From contig JAEOUA010000010.1 in NCBI GenBank assembly GCA_016839555.1, positions 124,001 to 188,000 on the forward strand: a DNA stretch of 64,000 bases, given 5' to 3'. The position numbers were made by a program, and so were the translations under genes. Below the pieces are notes generated by a model, which saw only the letters and a program-made list of their open reading frames with translations, searched no databases and was not told the origin of the DNA. Of this stretch, positions 34,919 through 44,189 are shown piece by piece (positions within the stretch are counted from its first letter, which is position 1; every line of letters starts with the position of its first letter). Source of the stretch: Promethearchaeota archaeon (lineage in GTDB: Archaea > Asgardarchaeota > Lokiarchaeia > Sigyniarchaeales > SOKP01).

Positions 34919-36088
34919 TTAATCCTCCAAATTTAGCTTCTTCAATAAATATTTTTCAATATTTCTTGCTTTCCTTTCGGTAAAGGAGGCAATTAATATA
35001 GATAAAAGATTAGAAATTACATATCCTAATAAAAATAATAAGAAAGGATGAACAGTATCCCTAAACGGTAGTAAAAAATGATATGTCGGAAAATGTAGAA
35101 TATATAATGTAAAGGAATAGCTAGATAAGAATTTTGCAATTTTTTTTACTCTTGGATTAAATTTAAAGGTTGTATATTGTGAAAAAATATATAAGAACAA
35201 AATCGATAAAATTACTAACACGATATGATTTATATTGTATGTATCTAGAGTAAGAATTTGATTAAAGAGTGCTATTATATATAAAACTGCAGAAATCCCC
35301 CCATAGAATATAGGACTAGAAAAAATTCTTTTGACTAAATTTAACTCTTTATTTTCTATATGAGTTGAGATTCCTTTTTGTGGATTATTATCATTAATTT
35401 TGTATTTATCTCTCCCTTTATAATATTTATTCAATATTAAGAAAACAAAAACACCTGAAACCCATATATATAACATTTTAATATTATTGATCAAATTTTC
35501 TTTATAGAGAGGGCCACAAAATGTAAATAACATCATAAATGTAAAAAATATTAGAAAAAGATAATAATAAGCTTTTTTCTTCGTTGTTTTTTTCCCAAGA
35601 ATAATCCAACCCAAAAATAAATAAGACCACCAAAATATAGGCAAGGTCCAAAGAGGGTTTGCAGAACCAAAACTGGGCAATCCTAGTATGGATTCATTGA
35701 TTAATAATAAACAAGCTATAAAAGAGACAATATTATATGAATATATTGAGCGATCTAATTCATTAAAAGTTGCCCAATATCCATCAATAAAAATAATAAG
35801 GATTAGTGAAACTACCAAAGGGGGGTAAATTCTTGCGAAGCGATTAACAAAATATTTTTTAAAATCATAATCTTCTCTATCTAATTTATTAAAAAGTGAA
35901 AAAGTTGTTAAGAGTCCGCTTAACAGAAAGAATGTAATGATTGAGGTTTTACCTATTTCTATAGCTAGCTGCAAATCCAAAACTAAACCTAAACCATGAC
36001 CTATACAAACTGTTTGAAATGCATAGACTCTTAGTAAATCAATATTAACGGATGTGGTATCCGAAAATTTTATGGGATTGGGATTCAT
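34919..36088 (-). CDS. Acyltransferase-3 family membrane protein, first gene of the array
   Basis: A 389-residue paralogue at the upstream end of the minus-strand array. Motifs are VCIGHGLGLVLD, NRFARIYPP, LLINESILG, SANPLWTLP and WSYLFLGWIILG. The N-terminus FSDTTSVNIDLLRVYAFQTV is the closest match to the acyltransferase part of the chimera at 27561. The cytoplasmic loop before the last TM group is the longest of the set (NDNNPQKGISTHIENKELN). The array promoter is expected in the 418-nt gap upstream. Confidence 0.88.
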   Translation of the reverse strand: MNPNPIKFSDTTSVNIDLLRVYAFQTVCIGHGLGLVLDLQLAIEIGKTSIITFFLLSGLLTTFSLFNKLDREDYDFKKYFVNRFARIYPPLVVSLILIIFIDGYWATFNELDRSIYSYNIVSFIACLLLINESILGLPSFGSANPLWTLPIFWWSYLFLGWIILGKKTTKKKAYYYLFLIFFTFMMLFTFCGPLYKENLINNIKMLYIWVSGVFVFLILNKYYKGRDKYKINDNNPQKGISTHIENKELNLVKRIFSSPIFYGGISAVLYIIALFNQILTLDTYNINHIVLVILSILFLYIFSQYTTFKFNPRVKKIAKFLSSYSFTLYILHFPTYHFLLPFRDTVHPFLLFLLGYVISNLLSILIASFTERKARNIEKYLLKKLNLED

Positions 36089-36505
36089 TTTATAATAGCA
36101 ATAATTTTTAATTTTCTTAATTTTGTTCTAATATTTGAGAAAAGATCCTTATAGTAATTTATAAAGTATCTAAAAAAAATATTTTTTATTTAAGATAATT
36201 TAATTCTATTCATTATTGAGTTATTTAATTAAATTTTTTGAAATAATATTATTTTTTTTTAGATTTACTTTATATACAATTATTTTCAGTTTAATTTGCA
36301 ATTCGAGCTAATAAATTAATTAGAAAAATAATTTAATAGATTTTAAAAAGATTTTTCAATAATTTATTGGAATAGAAGCAATTAAATCTAACTTTTAATA
36401 GAACTTAACTTCTTTAAAAATTTCAATTTATTAATATTTATTTTAAGTCAAATTCATCACTTCTAAAACGCTCGATCATATTTTTTAAAAAAAAAGAAGA
36501 GATGT
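36089..36505. other. AT-rich intergenic region (417 nt) upstream of the acyltransferase array
   Basis: No open frame, RNA-like structure or repeat was recognised. It separates the end of the DUF998-like gene from the start of the acyltransferase array. Being the longest gap in this part, it is the likeliest place for the array promoter. Confidence 0.45.
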
Positions 36506-37162
36506 CTATTCTAACTTATATACTCCATAAGTTAAAATAATAAAGCTTATAGAAAATGCTATTCTATTAAACTTTTGACCCGCAACTAATAATAATCGCG
36601 AGATATTTAGTCCCGCAATTTCTACCATTAAAATGGTAAAAAAGAAAATACTAAATATTGCTAAGATATATCCATAAAATTTTGACATCCTTTCTTGTAA
36701 AAAGAGAGTAATTGCATAAGCCAATGCCATAAAAAAAATACAAGCATACGCAATATAAGCAAAGATCATATGAGGGGGTCTTAATATATCTGCGGGAGTA
36801 AAAATTACACCAATAAAGCAGATAGAAGAAATATACCCGAAAATTGATCCTATCATCGCAATTTTATTTTCTTTTGTCGAGTCTTGAAATAATCGAGGGA
36901 ATATATAATAGAATGGTATAAATAAAATTGCTACGGAAGAATAGGCAATTGTGAAAAAAATCATAGATATTATATTATTTACACCATTATGGGCAATTGT
37001 TCGTCCTGTATCACTAAAAGTATTTCCCCAAAAGGAATAACCAGGAATTGAGGGATCATCCATCGTGCCGCCAGCATAAAAAATCATGGCAAGGGTTATG
37101 AAAATAATATATAGAATAATTCCAATAATTTCTATTAAACACGCTTTATCCTTAGTTTCCAT
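36506..37162 (-). CDS. DUF998-like six-helix membrane protein
   Basis: A 218-residue membrane protein with six hydrophobic segments (starting near residues 10, 60, 100, 130, 160 and 190). The loop after TM1, GYSFWGNTFSDTGRTIAHNG, resembles the conserved first loop of DUF998 proteins, which have no known activity. No charged catalytic motif is apparent in the membrane. It stands alone, with 158 nt to the thiolase stop upstream. Confidence 0.65.
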   Translation of the reverse strand: METKDKACLIEIIGIILYIIFITLAMIFYAGGTMDDPSIPGYSFWGNTFSDTGRTIAHNGVNNIISMIFFTIAYSSVAILFIPFYYIFPRLFQDSTKENKIAMIGSIFGYISSICFIGVIFTPADILRPPHMIFAYIAYACIFFMALAYAITLFLQERMSKFYGYILAIFSIFFFTILMVEIAGLNISRLLLVAGQKFNRIAFSISFIILTYGVYKLE

Positions 37163-37319
37163 ATCTTTAATCTCTTTATATTTTCTTTATAATATGTTTT
37201 TAATTGTAATTATAATTAGAATTTATTCTTTATAAAACTATAAATTTAAGAAATAAACTCAGGAATAAATTAAATATCTTATAATAAAAAAGACAAAAAA
37301 AAAAGAAAAATTTCTAAAG

Positions 37320-38507
37320 TTAATCAGGTTTTCCCAAAATCGTGACAGAGCACACAGCGTATGCTCCACCAAGATTGTGACACAATCCTAGTTCTGGATT
37401 CGGGACTTGTCTACCCTCAGCTCTCCCTTGAAGTTGCTTTGTGATCTCTTGAAGCATTCGACATCCGGTAGAACCAATAGGATGTCCAAAGGATTTTAAA
37501 CCTCCTGAGGGATTTACTGCCGTTTCTCCATCCCAATTAAATGTACCATTTCTTAATTCCTCGGGAGCCTTACCTCGGTCACAGAATTGCAAATCCTGAC
37601 AATTTAAAAGCTCTGTAATTGTAAAGCAATCATGAACTTCTGCGGCATCTATTTCCTTTCGTGGATTTTCAATACCAGCTTCTTTATATGCCATATTTGC
37701 AGCTTTTACGGTTGCTGGAAATGAGGTATAATCAGATCCCGGACCAGGTGGGGGCACCCACCATGGGAAATTGGTTTGAGCTGAAATTGCGTTTGCCTTA
37801 ACAATAATATAATCGTCACCATGCGCATAGCTGGGGGCCATTTCGGGAGAAGTTAGTATTAATGCGGCTGCTCCATCGGACATCGCGCAGCAATCAAATC
37901 TGCCCAATGGATCCGCAATCATGGGTGCGCTCATTACTGTTTCTAAGTCCACTGCTCGTCGAAAGTGTGCTTTAGGATGATGAGCACCATTTTCATGATT
38001 TTTTACTGCAACATATGCTAAGTCTTCTTTCGTCCATCCAAATTCGTGGAAACAGCGCGTAGCCGCTAATGAAAACATTGCGGGAGCTGAGGGTAATGGA
38101 TATACGGGATGGCCAAAAATTCTGAAACCAGGTAATCCACTACTGCCTTCATCCATTATTTTTTCTACACCACATGCCATAACCACATCATATGCACCAG
38201 AAGCAATCGCAAAACACGCGTTCCTGAAGGCATCCATTCCAGAGGCACAATAATTCTCAACCCTTGTGGCTGGTTTACCTCCAAACTTCATTATATCTTC
38301 GACAGTGGCGCCAGCTAATCCAGTGAAATAATAATAAATTCCAACCCAGGTCGCATCAACATCGTCCTTTTCGATTCCGGCATCTTTGAATGCACCTTGG
38401 GCAGCTTCAAATAACAAGTCGAATTGATTTTTATCCCATAACTCTCCAAATTTAGTCGCTTCACAGCCAATAATTGCCACTTTATCTCTTATTCCTTTTC
38501 TAACCAT
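37320..38507 (-). CDS. Thiolase (archaeal acetyl-CoA acetyltransferase / SCP2-type)
   Basis: A thiolase-fold enzyme of about 395 residues. I choose the ATG at 38507 because an AGGAGGTG ribosome site lies 9 nt upstream; the frame also opens at a GTG at 38519. The acyl-accepting cysteine is in VENYCASGMDAFRNA (Cys87 from this start). The second-half motifs are AEVHDCFTITELL and NPSGGLKSFGHPIGSTGCRM, giving the His and the NPSGG-xx-xGHP block. In archaea such thiolases work with HMG-CoA synthase in isoprenoid precursor synthesis. The HMGS-like gene ends 1 nt before this start, so they are translationally coupled. Confidence 0.9.
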   Translation of the reverse strand: MVRKGIRDKVAIIGCEATKFGELWDKNQFDLLFEAAQGAFKDAGIEKDDVDATWVGIYYYFTGLAGATVEDIMKFGGKPATRVENYCASGMDAFRNACFAIASGAYDVVMACGVEKIMDEGSSGLPGFRIFGHPVYPLPSAPAMFSLAATRCFHEFGWTKEDLAYVAVKNHENGAHHPKAHFRRAVDLETVMSAPMIADPLGRFDCCAMSDGAAALILTSPEMAPSYAHGDDYIIVKANAISAQTNFPWWVPPPGPGSDYTSFPATVKAANMAYKEAGIENPRKEIDAAEVHDCFTITELLNCQDLQFCDRGKAPEELRNGTFNWDGETAVNPSGGLKSFGHPIGSTGCRMLQEITKQLQGRAEGRQVPNPELGLCHNLGGAYAVCSVTILGKPD

Positions 38508-38508
38508 T

Positions 38509-39969
38509 TTACTTAACACCTCCTACTATATCGGGTCTGCCACGTACGGGCCTACATTTCCAGTAATAATTTATAAATTCAGCACCTTGATGTACTCTTC
38601 GAAAAGTTAATTCTACTTCCATTCCTATTTCAACATTCTCTTCTGGTTTTTCAATTTCCGTCATATCTAACATAAGTCGACCGCCTCCATTCATATCAAT
38701 CACACACCGAGGAACTGGAGTGTTATAGTAATTACCTCCAACCAGATGATCCAAAGTATAAGTGAATATCTTACCTTTATAAGCTAACTTAACTTTTTCC
38801 ATTTGATCATCTGCTCGACACACATAGCAGGCTCTATGAAAGGTAGGATATTGAATTGCCCCACATGCTTTACATCTTACTCCATAATTTCTTAATACAG
38901 AATCAGCATCTCTCCAAAGTGTTACCGCAGAACTCTTACGGATATATCGGTCTTTGTTTAACAATTCTTTATTATCGATAAATGTATCATAATTTTTTAT
39001 TTGTATCATAGATTTTTGATGATCACGCATACCCATCCGACCTTTTCCAATGTTCCTAACACCTGATTTATCTCTTACTTGTAAGAGAATTGCATCCGCC
39101 CCATCCCCATATCCAACCATTAGCATTTTTGCATCTTCATCAGGACGTCTTAACGCACTTATAAGCAGCATAATTGGCATGGGAGTGCCAGTATTTCCAA
39201 TTTGGAAAAATAAACTGTCTTGAGCAACTCCTCGCTCAAACCCCATTTTTTTAGAAATAGTTCCATGCATTCTTGGATTATCATAATAATAACATGCACA
39301 ACTAATATCTTTTGGGCTAAGATCATTTTTTTGTAATATCTTATTCATTACAGTTGATACACTTTCGATATAAAATCGTGCATCCATTTTCACCTCAAAG
39401 GTTCGAATATATTCATCTCCTTCTCTACGTTTCCATGGACCAGTTGTGTTTTTTGAGATAGAGACTGTATCATCAATAGAAATTGGAATATTTTTTTCAT
39501 CCGCTATCAATAAAGCTGCAGCTCCATCAGCAAAGCCGTATTCCCACATAGTTGAGGGTTCAGGTTGTCGCTCATCTGATGCTATTACCAATATACTTTT
39601 TATATCATCATTGGCTTTTATTGTTTCATATGCTCTCGCAACCGCTGTGGTCCCAGCTTTTAAGGAATTTGTAAAATCAACGGATACTATATCATCTCTA
39701 AGATCTAAAACAGCAGAGAGTATTGAAGATGTATCTTTTTCAGTATATACGGGAGTCGTGGTGGCATAATATAATCCATCAACACTCTTAGGGTCAATCC
39801 CTGCTAAACAATCAAGTCCAGCTTCGACCGCCATCGTGAGACTATCTTCATCAGAGAGTGCAAATGCTTTTGTTCCTGGAACCGATGGGAAATCCCATGC
39901 TTTAGCAATCAGATTCCTTGGTAAAAGATAACGCGGTAAATAGGCGCCGTAGCTCTTAATTCCTATCAT
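38509..39969 (-). CDS. HMG-CoA-synthase-like protein fused to a DUF35 zinc-ribbon/OB domain; Cys replaced by Ser
   Basis: A 486-residue fusion. Residues 1 to about 340 are an HMG-CoA-synthase-like thiolase fold (IKSYGAYLPRYLLPR, TEKDTSSILSAVLDL, FADGAAALLIADE, MVGYGDGADAILL). The normal catalytic Cys position reads DFTNSLKAGTTAV, so Ser102 replaces Cys. From about residue 360 comes a DUF35 module: rubredoxin-like CKACGAIQYPTFHRACYVCR, then an OB fold. Archaeal thiolase, HMGS and DUF35 form one complex that channels acetoacetyl-CoA. Ser instead of Cys argues against canonical HMG-CoA synthesis, so this may be a structural or different condensing paralogue. Confidence 0.86.
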   Translation of the reverse strand: MIGIKSYGAYLPRYLLPRNLIAKAWDFPSVPGTKAFALSDEDSLTMAVEAGLDCLAGIDPKSVDGLYYATTTPVYTEKDTSSILSAVLDLRDDIVSVDFTNSLKAGTTAVARAYETIKANDDIKSILVIASDERQPEPSTMWEYGFADGAAALLIADEKNIPISIDDTVSISKNTTGPWKRREGDEYIRTFEVKMDARFYIESVSTVMNKILQKNDLSPKDISCACYYYDNPRMHGTISKKMGFERGVAQDSLFFQIGNTGTPMPIMLLISALRRPDEDAKMLMVGYGDGADAILLQVRDKSGVRNIGKGRMGMRDHQKSMIQIKNYDTFIDNKELLNKDRYIRKSSAVTLWRDADSVLRNYGVRCKACGAIQYPTFHRACYVCRADDQMEKVKLAYKGKIFTYTLDHLVGGNYYNTPVPRCVIDMNGGGRLMLDMTEIEKPEENVEIGMEVELTFRRVHQGAEFINYYWKCRPVRGRPDIVGGVK

Positions 39970-40253
39970 TTTTGTAATAATACCCTTTTTTAAATTATTA
40001 ATTATTTAATTTAATTTTCTTATATTATGTGTTTGAATTAATTTCATTAAAAATATTTTCCGAATTTAGGTAAAAAAATTTCCAAGCAAATAATAGTTAA
40101 AAATTACCTATTCTTCAGATTTTTTTTAATGTAAAGAATAATGATAAGAGATTTCTTATATAGCGTTATTCCCAGAGATTTTAATATATAGAAATAGTAG
40201 TGAATAATAATATAAACTAAGAATATATAAAAGATTAGAAAACAGATATTTAT

Positions 40254-41156
40254 TTATATTTTACAACTGTTTATTTCTTTTTCATGAGAAATTTGGATGG
40301 TGGATTCAATGATATTAAATTTTTCATGGAGAAAATTACTGATATTATTAATTAATTTATCTTCATTCATATTATCTGTAATTTGTATATGTGTTGTTAA
40401 CACCAGTAGCTCATTGGTAATTGTCCATAGATGAGTATGATATATTTCATTTATTTCATGAAATTCATTTTTCAATTCTTTCTCAATAACATCAATATTG
40501 AGATTTTTTGGAGCCATTTCCAAAAGTATCCTACCAGAATCTCTTAAAATACCTATAGACCAAGAAGTTATGAGAGCCGCAATGAGAAAGCTTACGAGGG
40601 GATCAAGGAATAACCAACCAGTATAGAAAATAATTACAGAAACTATCATGATAGCAATGGAGGAAATTGCATCTCCCATCATATGAAAAAATACTCCCTT
40701 AATATTAAGATCCTCTTTATGGCTCCCGTGGAGAATTGAAATACTAATAATATTAACCGCAAGCCCAATGATAGCAATAGAGATCATATAAAAAATCTGA
40801 ATCTCTGCTGGGTTCAATAATCTCACTATAGCCTCATAAATAATAAACCCAACCATTACTAATAAAAAAAGACCATTAATTAGTGCGGCGAGAACTTCTG
40901 CCCGATATAATCCGAAGGTCCTATGACGACAAGAAGGTTTCCTTGCTAAATATATTGCGAAAAGACTAATACTTATCGCGAATGCATGGGTAAACATATG
41001 ACCTGCATCACTTAATAATGCTATGCTATTCGATACTATACCTCCTATGATTTCAAGAACCATAACTGAAGCAGTAATAACGAGGGAAAAAGCTAGTCTC
41101 TTTCTTTCCACTTTTCTATAGGTGAAAATCCGGTCGGGTTTTTTATGAGAAGTCAT
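40254..41156 (-). CDS. Cation diffusion facilitator (zinc-type) with altered metal site
   Basis: A 300-residue transporter with six membrane helices and a cytoplasmic C-terminal domain. The TM2 metal motif reads LLSDAGHMFTHAF: His53 is normal, but the position four residues later, normally Asp, is His57. TM5 keeps the HMMGDAISS motif (His158, Asp162). CDF proteins export divalent cations by proton antiport, and the four-residue membrane site sets selectivity. A His-His-His-Asp site is unusual and may change ion preference. There is no long His-rich loop. Confidence 0.88.
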   Translation of the reverse strand: MTSHKKPDRIFTYRKVERKRLAFSLVITASVMVLEIIGGIVSNSIALLSDAGHMFTHAFAISISLFAIYLARKPSCRHRTFGLYRAEVLAALINGLFLLVMVGFIIYEAIVRLLNPAEIQIFYMISIAIIGLAVNIISISILHGSHKEDLNIKGVFFHMMGDAISSIAIMIVSVIIFYTGWLFLDPLVSFLIAALITSWSIGILRDSGRILLEMAPKNLNIDVIEKELKNEFHEINEIYHTHLWTITNELLVLTTHIQITDNMNEDKLINNISNFLHEKFNIIESTIQISHEKEINSCKI

Positions 41157-41425
41157 TTTCTAAATTTCTTTTATAATAATTCCTTATATATATGATTTCT
41201 TACCAATTTTTAATTATTATGATAATAATTCATAATATTTGTAGAAAATATTTACATTTTTTATAAGACCAATTAAATTCTAATTAATAATAATTAAAAG
41301 TTAATTTGGGAGCTGACGAAAAAACATAAAAATAACTAAAAAATGAAAACTAAATTAGATTGGAAAAGTTACAACCTATTTTATGAGAAAATAAAAACAT
41401 AATATGCTAAAAAAAATATTTTAAT

Positions 41426-41920
41426 TTAATCTCCTTGTTCAATTCTTTTCTCTAAAACGATTAAGATGGGATTAAATCCCGCTTTCGAGAAAATCTTTAT
41501 TAATTTATCTTGAGCACCATAACCAATATTTATCCTAATGGATTCACATCCCCAACTGGAGAGTATCTGGACAGCTCTATCTGCCAATATTTTCCCTACT
41601 TGCTTTCCAATATATTCTTTTTTCGTGGCCCAATTATCTAAATATCCAATATAATTCCCCAGGGTGTTTTTAACAGCTTCAAGCATTCCCATACCAATAA
41701 CTTCTCCTGTATCCTTTAGCTCCGCAATTAGAGTGATTCTTTTTAAATTTGGTTTAAATTGTCTAAGACCCGAGCTTTTTTTCCATTTTTCTTCTTCTAA
41801 CCCAATATCATATTTATCATGAAGCTGTTGGAGGATCTCGAGGGTTGCTTCATAATCAGAAGTGCGATAATTTCTAATAATAATCTCATCTTCTTCTATT
41901 ATCTCATTTTCATTAGCCAT
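41426..41920 (-). CDS. GNAT-family N-acetyltransferase
   Basis: A 164-residue GNAT. The acetyl-CoA-binding motif A is seen in GYLDNWATKKEYIGKQVGKI (Q-x-x-G-K at the pyrophosphate loop), followed by a helix and the strand-helix ESIRINIGYGAQDKLIKIFS with the C-terminal AGFNP typical of the fold. The acidic N-terminal 15 residues are outside the domain. It overlaps no neighbour but lies 21 nt downstream of the unknown gene at 41942, so the two are probably co-transcribed. The substrate is unknown. Confidence 0.85.
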   Translation of the reverse strand: MANENEIIEEDEIIIRNYRTSDYEATLEILQQLHDKYDIGLEEEKWKKSSGLRQFKPNLKRITLIAELKDTGEVIGMGMLEAVKNTLGNYIGYLDNWATKKEYIGKQVGKILADRAVQILSSWGCESIRINIGYGAQDKLIKIFSKAGFNPILIVLEKRIEQGD

Positions 41921-41941
41921 ATTTTTATACCTCTTATTATT

Positions 41942-42967
41942 TTAGTTAATATTTTTAAAACTTTCTAAATTTATTTTTTTCGCAAGTAATTTTTTATTAT
42001 CTTCCATTTGAATTAAGAAAAAGAGATATTCGTCAATATGCGGAATGATTGGACTAATGAATAGTAATTCTTCATTTGGATACCACTCTTCTATTTTTTG
42101 ATTCATGATCTCTTTTTCAAAAAACTCTTTTACATGCGTAATTTTAACAATAATATTTTCATATTTTTTGTCAGTATTATTACTTGCTAATATTTCTACT
42201 TCTTCAGAATCTTTACTAATTGAAATATCAATTATGTTAAAGGGTTTAACCAATTTCAGTTCTTTTTCAGATTTTTTCGTTGGATCAAAAATTTTAATAT
42301 TTGAAAAACTTGATTCATCACTATTTAGAATATATGAAACATCAATACCTTTTAATGCAAGAAAGGATAATGCCTTTTGTTTTTTGATAGAACTAGTATC
42401 TCGTTCTTTAATGACTGAAGAAAAAAATTCTTTGCAGTTGTTTCTAATTAATTTTTTCATTTCTTCCTTAATTTTTTCCCCTTTTTCAATAGTTTTTTGT
42501 GTTTTCGGAGTTTTAATGATTTCCTCTTTCGCTATTTCACATTCAATTAATTCATAGAGCTTTTCTTCATATTTATCTTTCACAAGTTGGGTTACTTTCC
42601 TTATTAATTCATCTCCAAATATATCTAAATCATCTGGAAGGGATATTATAACAACTACAGTCTCTGGAGTTTCTTTTTCTAATCCTGCCCTGCGTTTTTC
42701 TCTTAATGATTTGGCTAGAAATTTTTTTCCAAAAAATGTATATCCCTTATATTCGAGATCTATATGATCTAATGCTTTAGACTCTTCTATTTCAAGGAAC
42801 CAGATGGGATGGTATTTTATAGGGCGCATAAAATCTCTATTATTTTTTAAATCCTCGTTGGGACACATAAATAGAGGGATATGTCCTTTAGACTCATCGA
42901 AATACATGAGATATACATAACAAAGCTCTTCTAATGTATCTTCCATTTTAGCAGTAATTTTAGCCAA
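41942..42967 (-). CDS. Unknown 341-residue soluble protein
   Basis: The frame opens at TTG (42967); an ATG at 42946 is the alternative start. The N-terminal 130 residues look like a folded alpha/beta domain (ELCYVYLMYFDESKGHIPLF, HPIWFLEIEE, ETVVVIISLPDDLDIFGDEL). A Lys/Glu-rich helix (about 140-200) and a beta-rich C-terminal half (FNIIDISISKDSEEVEILA) follow. It has no membrane segment and no known catalytic motif. I do not recognise the family. Pairing with a GNAT 21 nt downstream is the only context. Confidence 0.6.
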   Translation of the reverse strand: MAKITAKMEDTLEELCYVYLMYFDESKGHIPLFMCPNEDLKNNRDFMRPIKYHPIWFLEIEESKALDHIDLEYKGYTFFGKKFLAKSLREKRRAGLEKETPETVVVIISLPDDLDIFGDELIRKVTQLVKDKYEEKLYELIECEIAKEEIIKTPKTQKTIEKGEKIKEEMKKLIRNNCKEFFSSVIKERDTSSIKKQKALSFLALKGIDVSYILNSDESSFSNIKIFDPTKKSEKELKLVKPFNIIDISISKDSEEVEILASNNTDKKYENIIVKITHVKEFFEKEIMNQKIEEWYPNEELLFISPIIPHIDEYLFFLIQMEDNKKLLAKKINLESFKNIN

Positions 42968-43065
42968 CCGACTCTATTCTTGTTCTTATTTTTAGTTCTT
43001 TTACATAAAGAATTAATATTTCTTAAACTAAAAATATTGTTAAAAAAATATTGGAAAAAAAATAA

Positions 43066-43077
43066 AATTATAAATAT
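43066..43077 (+). promoter_or_regulatory. TATA-like box for the enolase-superfamily gene
   Basis: The sequence ttataaatataa is centred about 27 nt before the ATG at 43099, with no ribosome site between. The spacing suggests a leaderless mRNA, as for the actin-related gene. Confidence 0.4.
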
Positions 43078-43098
43078 AATCCAAGTTAATAGTTCCTC

Positions 43099-44181
43099 AT
43101 GAAAATAACTGATATTAAGACTCATTTATTAGAATTAGATTTTAAAATAAAAATTGGTTCAATGCCCAGATTTAAGGCAACAGGATTATATATAAATATC
43201 AAAACAGATGAAAATATAGATGGATGGGGATTATCTCATTGGAATTTAAGCAATGCTGCCCAAAAACAATTTGTAGATGAAGCCTTAAGTCGTTTGATAC
43301 TTAATAAAGATCCATTTATGACCGAGGAAATATTTCATACCATCTATCATAGCAGTAATCGTATTATGTTTGGCATAGCTCAGAGTACAAGTGCCATCCA
43401 AGTTGCTCTGTGGGATATTATTGGAAAAGCAACAGGACAACCAATTTACAAATTATTAGGTGGAAGGAAAAAGAAAGTAAAAGCATATGCTTCCATGCCA
43501 AGAGGATATAAAGTGAAAGCTGCTTCGGGAGCGGTAGAGGCAGCTATAGATTTAGGAGATTTTAAAGGAGTCAAATTGAGAATTGGAAATGGAGCTAAAG
43601 AAGATGAAAAATTATTGAAAACAGTTCGGGATTCATTTCCTAAAATTAATATTATGGTTGATGCCAATTCTGCCTATGAGAGTGTTCCTGAAGCTTTAGA
43701 AATAGCAAAAATATGTGAAAAGTATGACATAACTTGGTTAGAAGAACCGATGCCCTCTGATAATTTGAATGGATTAGCTAGATTGAGAGGATTATCTCCT
43801 GTAGAAATTGCCGGAGGAGAAAATGATATGGGAATATTCAGATTTGAGGATATTCTGTCAAAAGGAACATATGATATTATACAGCCAGATGTGACTCGTA
43901 GTGGCGGCTATCTTCAACTCAGAAAGATTGATGCCATGGCAGAGGTGAAGGGAGTACGCTGCATACCCCATATTTTCGGATTTGGACATATTTTAGCCGC
44001 AAATCTTCATTTTATTATGGCGAGTCGTTGTGATTGGTGTGAATTTCCATTTATACCCGATGAATATCAGCTCCTTGAGGAACCTATTAAGGTGCAAAAA
44101 GGATATTTAAAAGCTTTAGAAAAGCCGGGCTTGGGTGTTGAAATTAATAAGCAAATGTTTGATGAAAATGTAATCTCGTAG
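43099..44181 (+). CDS. Enolase-superfamily enzyme (mandelate racemase/muconate-cycloisomerase-like)
   Basis: A 360-residue enzyme with an N-terminal capping domain and a TIM barrel. The catalytic Lys motif is GVKLRIG (Lys159, Arg161). Metal ligands are Asp188 (IMVDANSAY), the Glu in TWLEEPM (near 215) and Glu241 (EIAGGENDM). A His lies in CIPHIFGFG (His291). Members abstract an alpha proton from a carboxylate sugar acid or related acid; dehydratase, racemase or epimerase cannot be told apart by eye. The nearby glycan-catabolic genes favour sugar-acid metabolism. It converges on the FkbM gene with an 8-nt gap. Confidence 0.9.
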   Translation: MKITDIKTHLLELDFKIKIGSMPRFKATGLYINIKTDENIDGWGLSHWNLSNAAQKQFVDEALSRLILNKDPFMTEEIFHTIYHSSNRIMFGIAQSTSAIQVALWDIIGKATGQPIYKLLGGRKKKVKAYASMPRGYKVKAASGAVEAAIDLGDFKGVKLRIGNGAKEDEKLLKTVRDSFPKINIMVDANSAYESVPEALEIAKICEKYDITWLEEPMPSDNLNGLARLRGLSPVEIAGGENDMGIFRFEDILSKGTYDIIQPDVTRSGGYLQLRKIDAMAEVKGVRCIPHIFGFGHILAANLHFIMASRCDWCEFPFIPDEYQLLEEPIKVQKGYLKALEKPGLGVEINKQMFDENVIS

Positions 44182-44189
44182 AATTTTCA

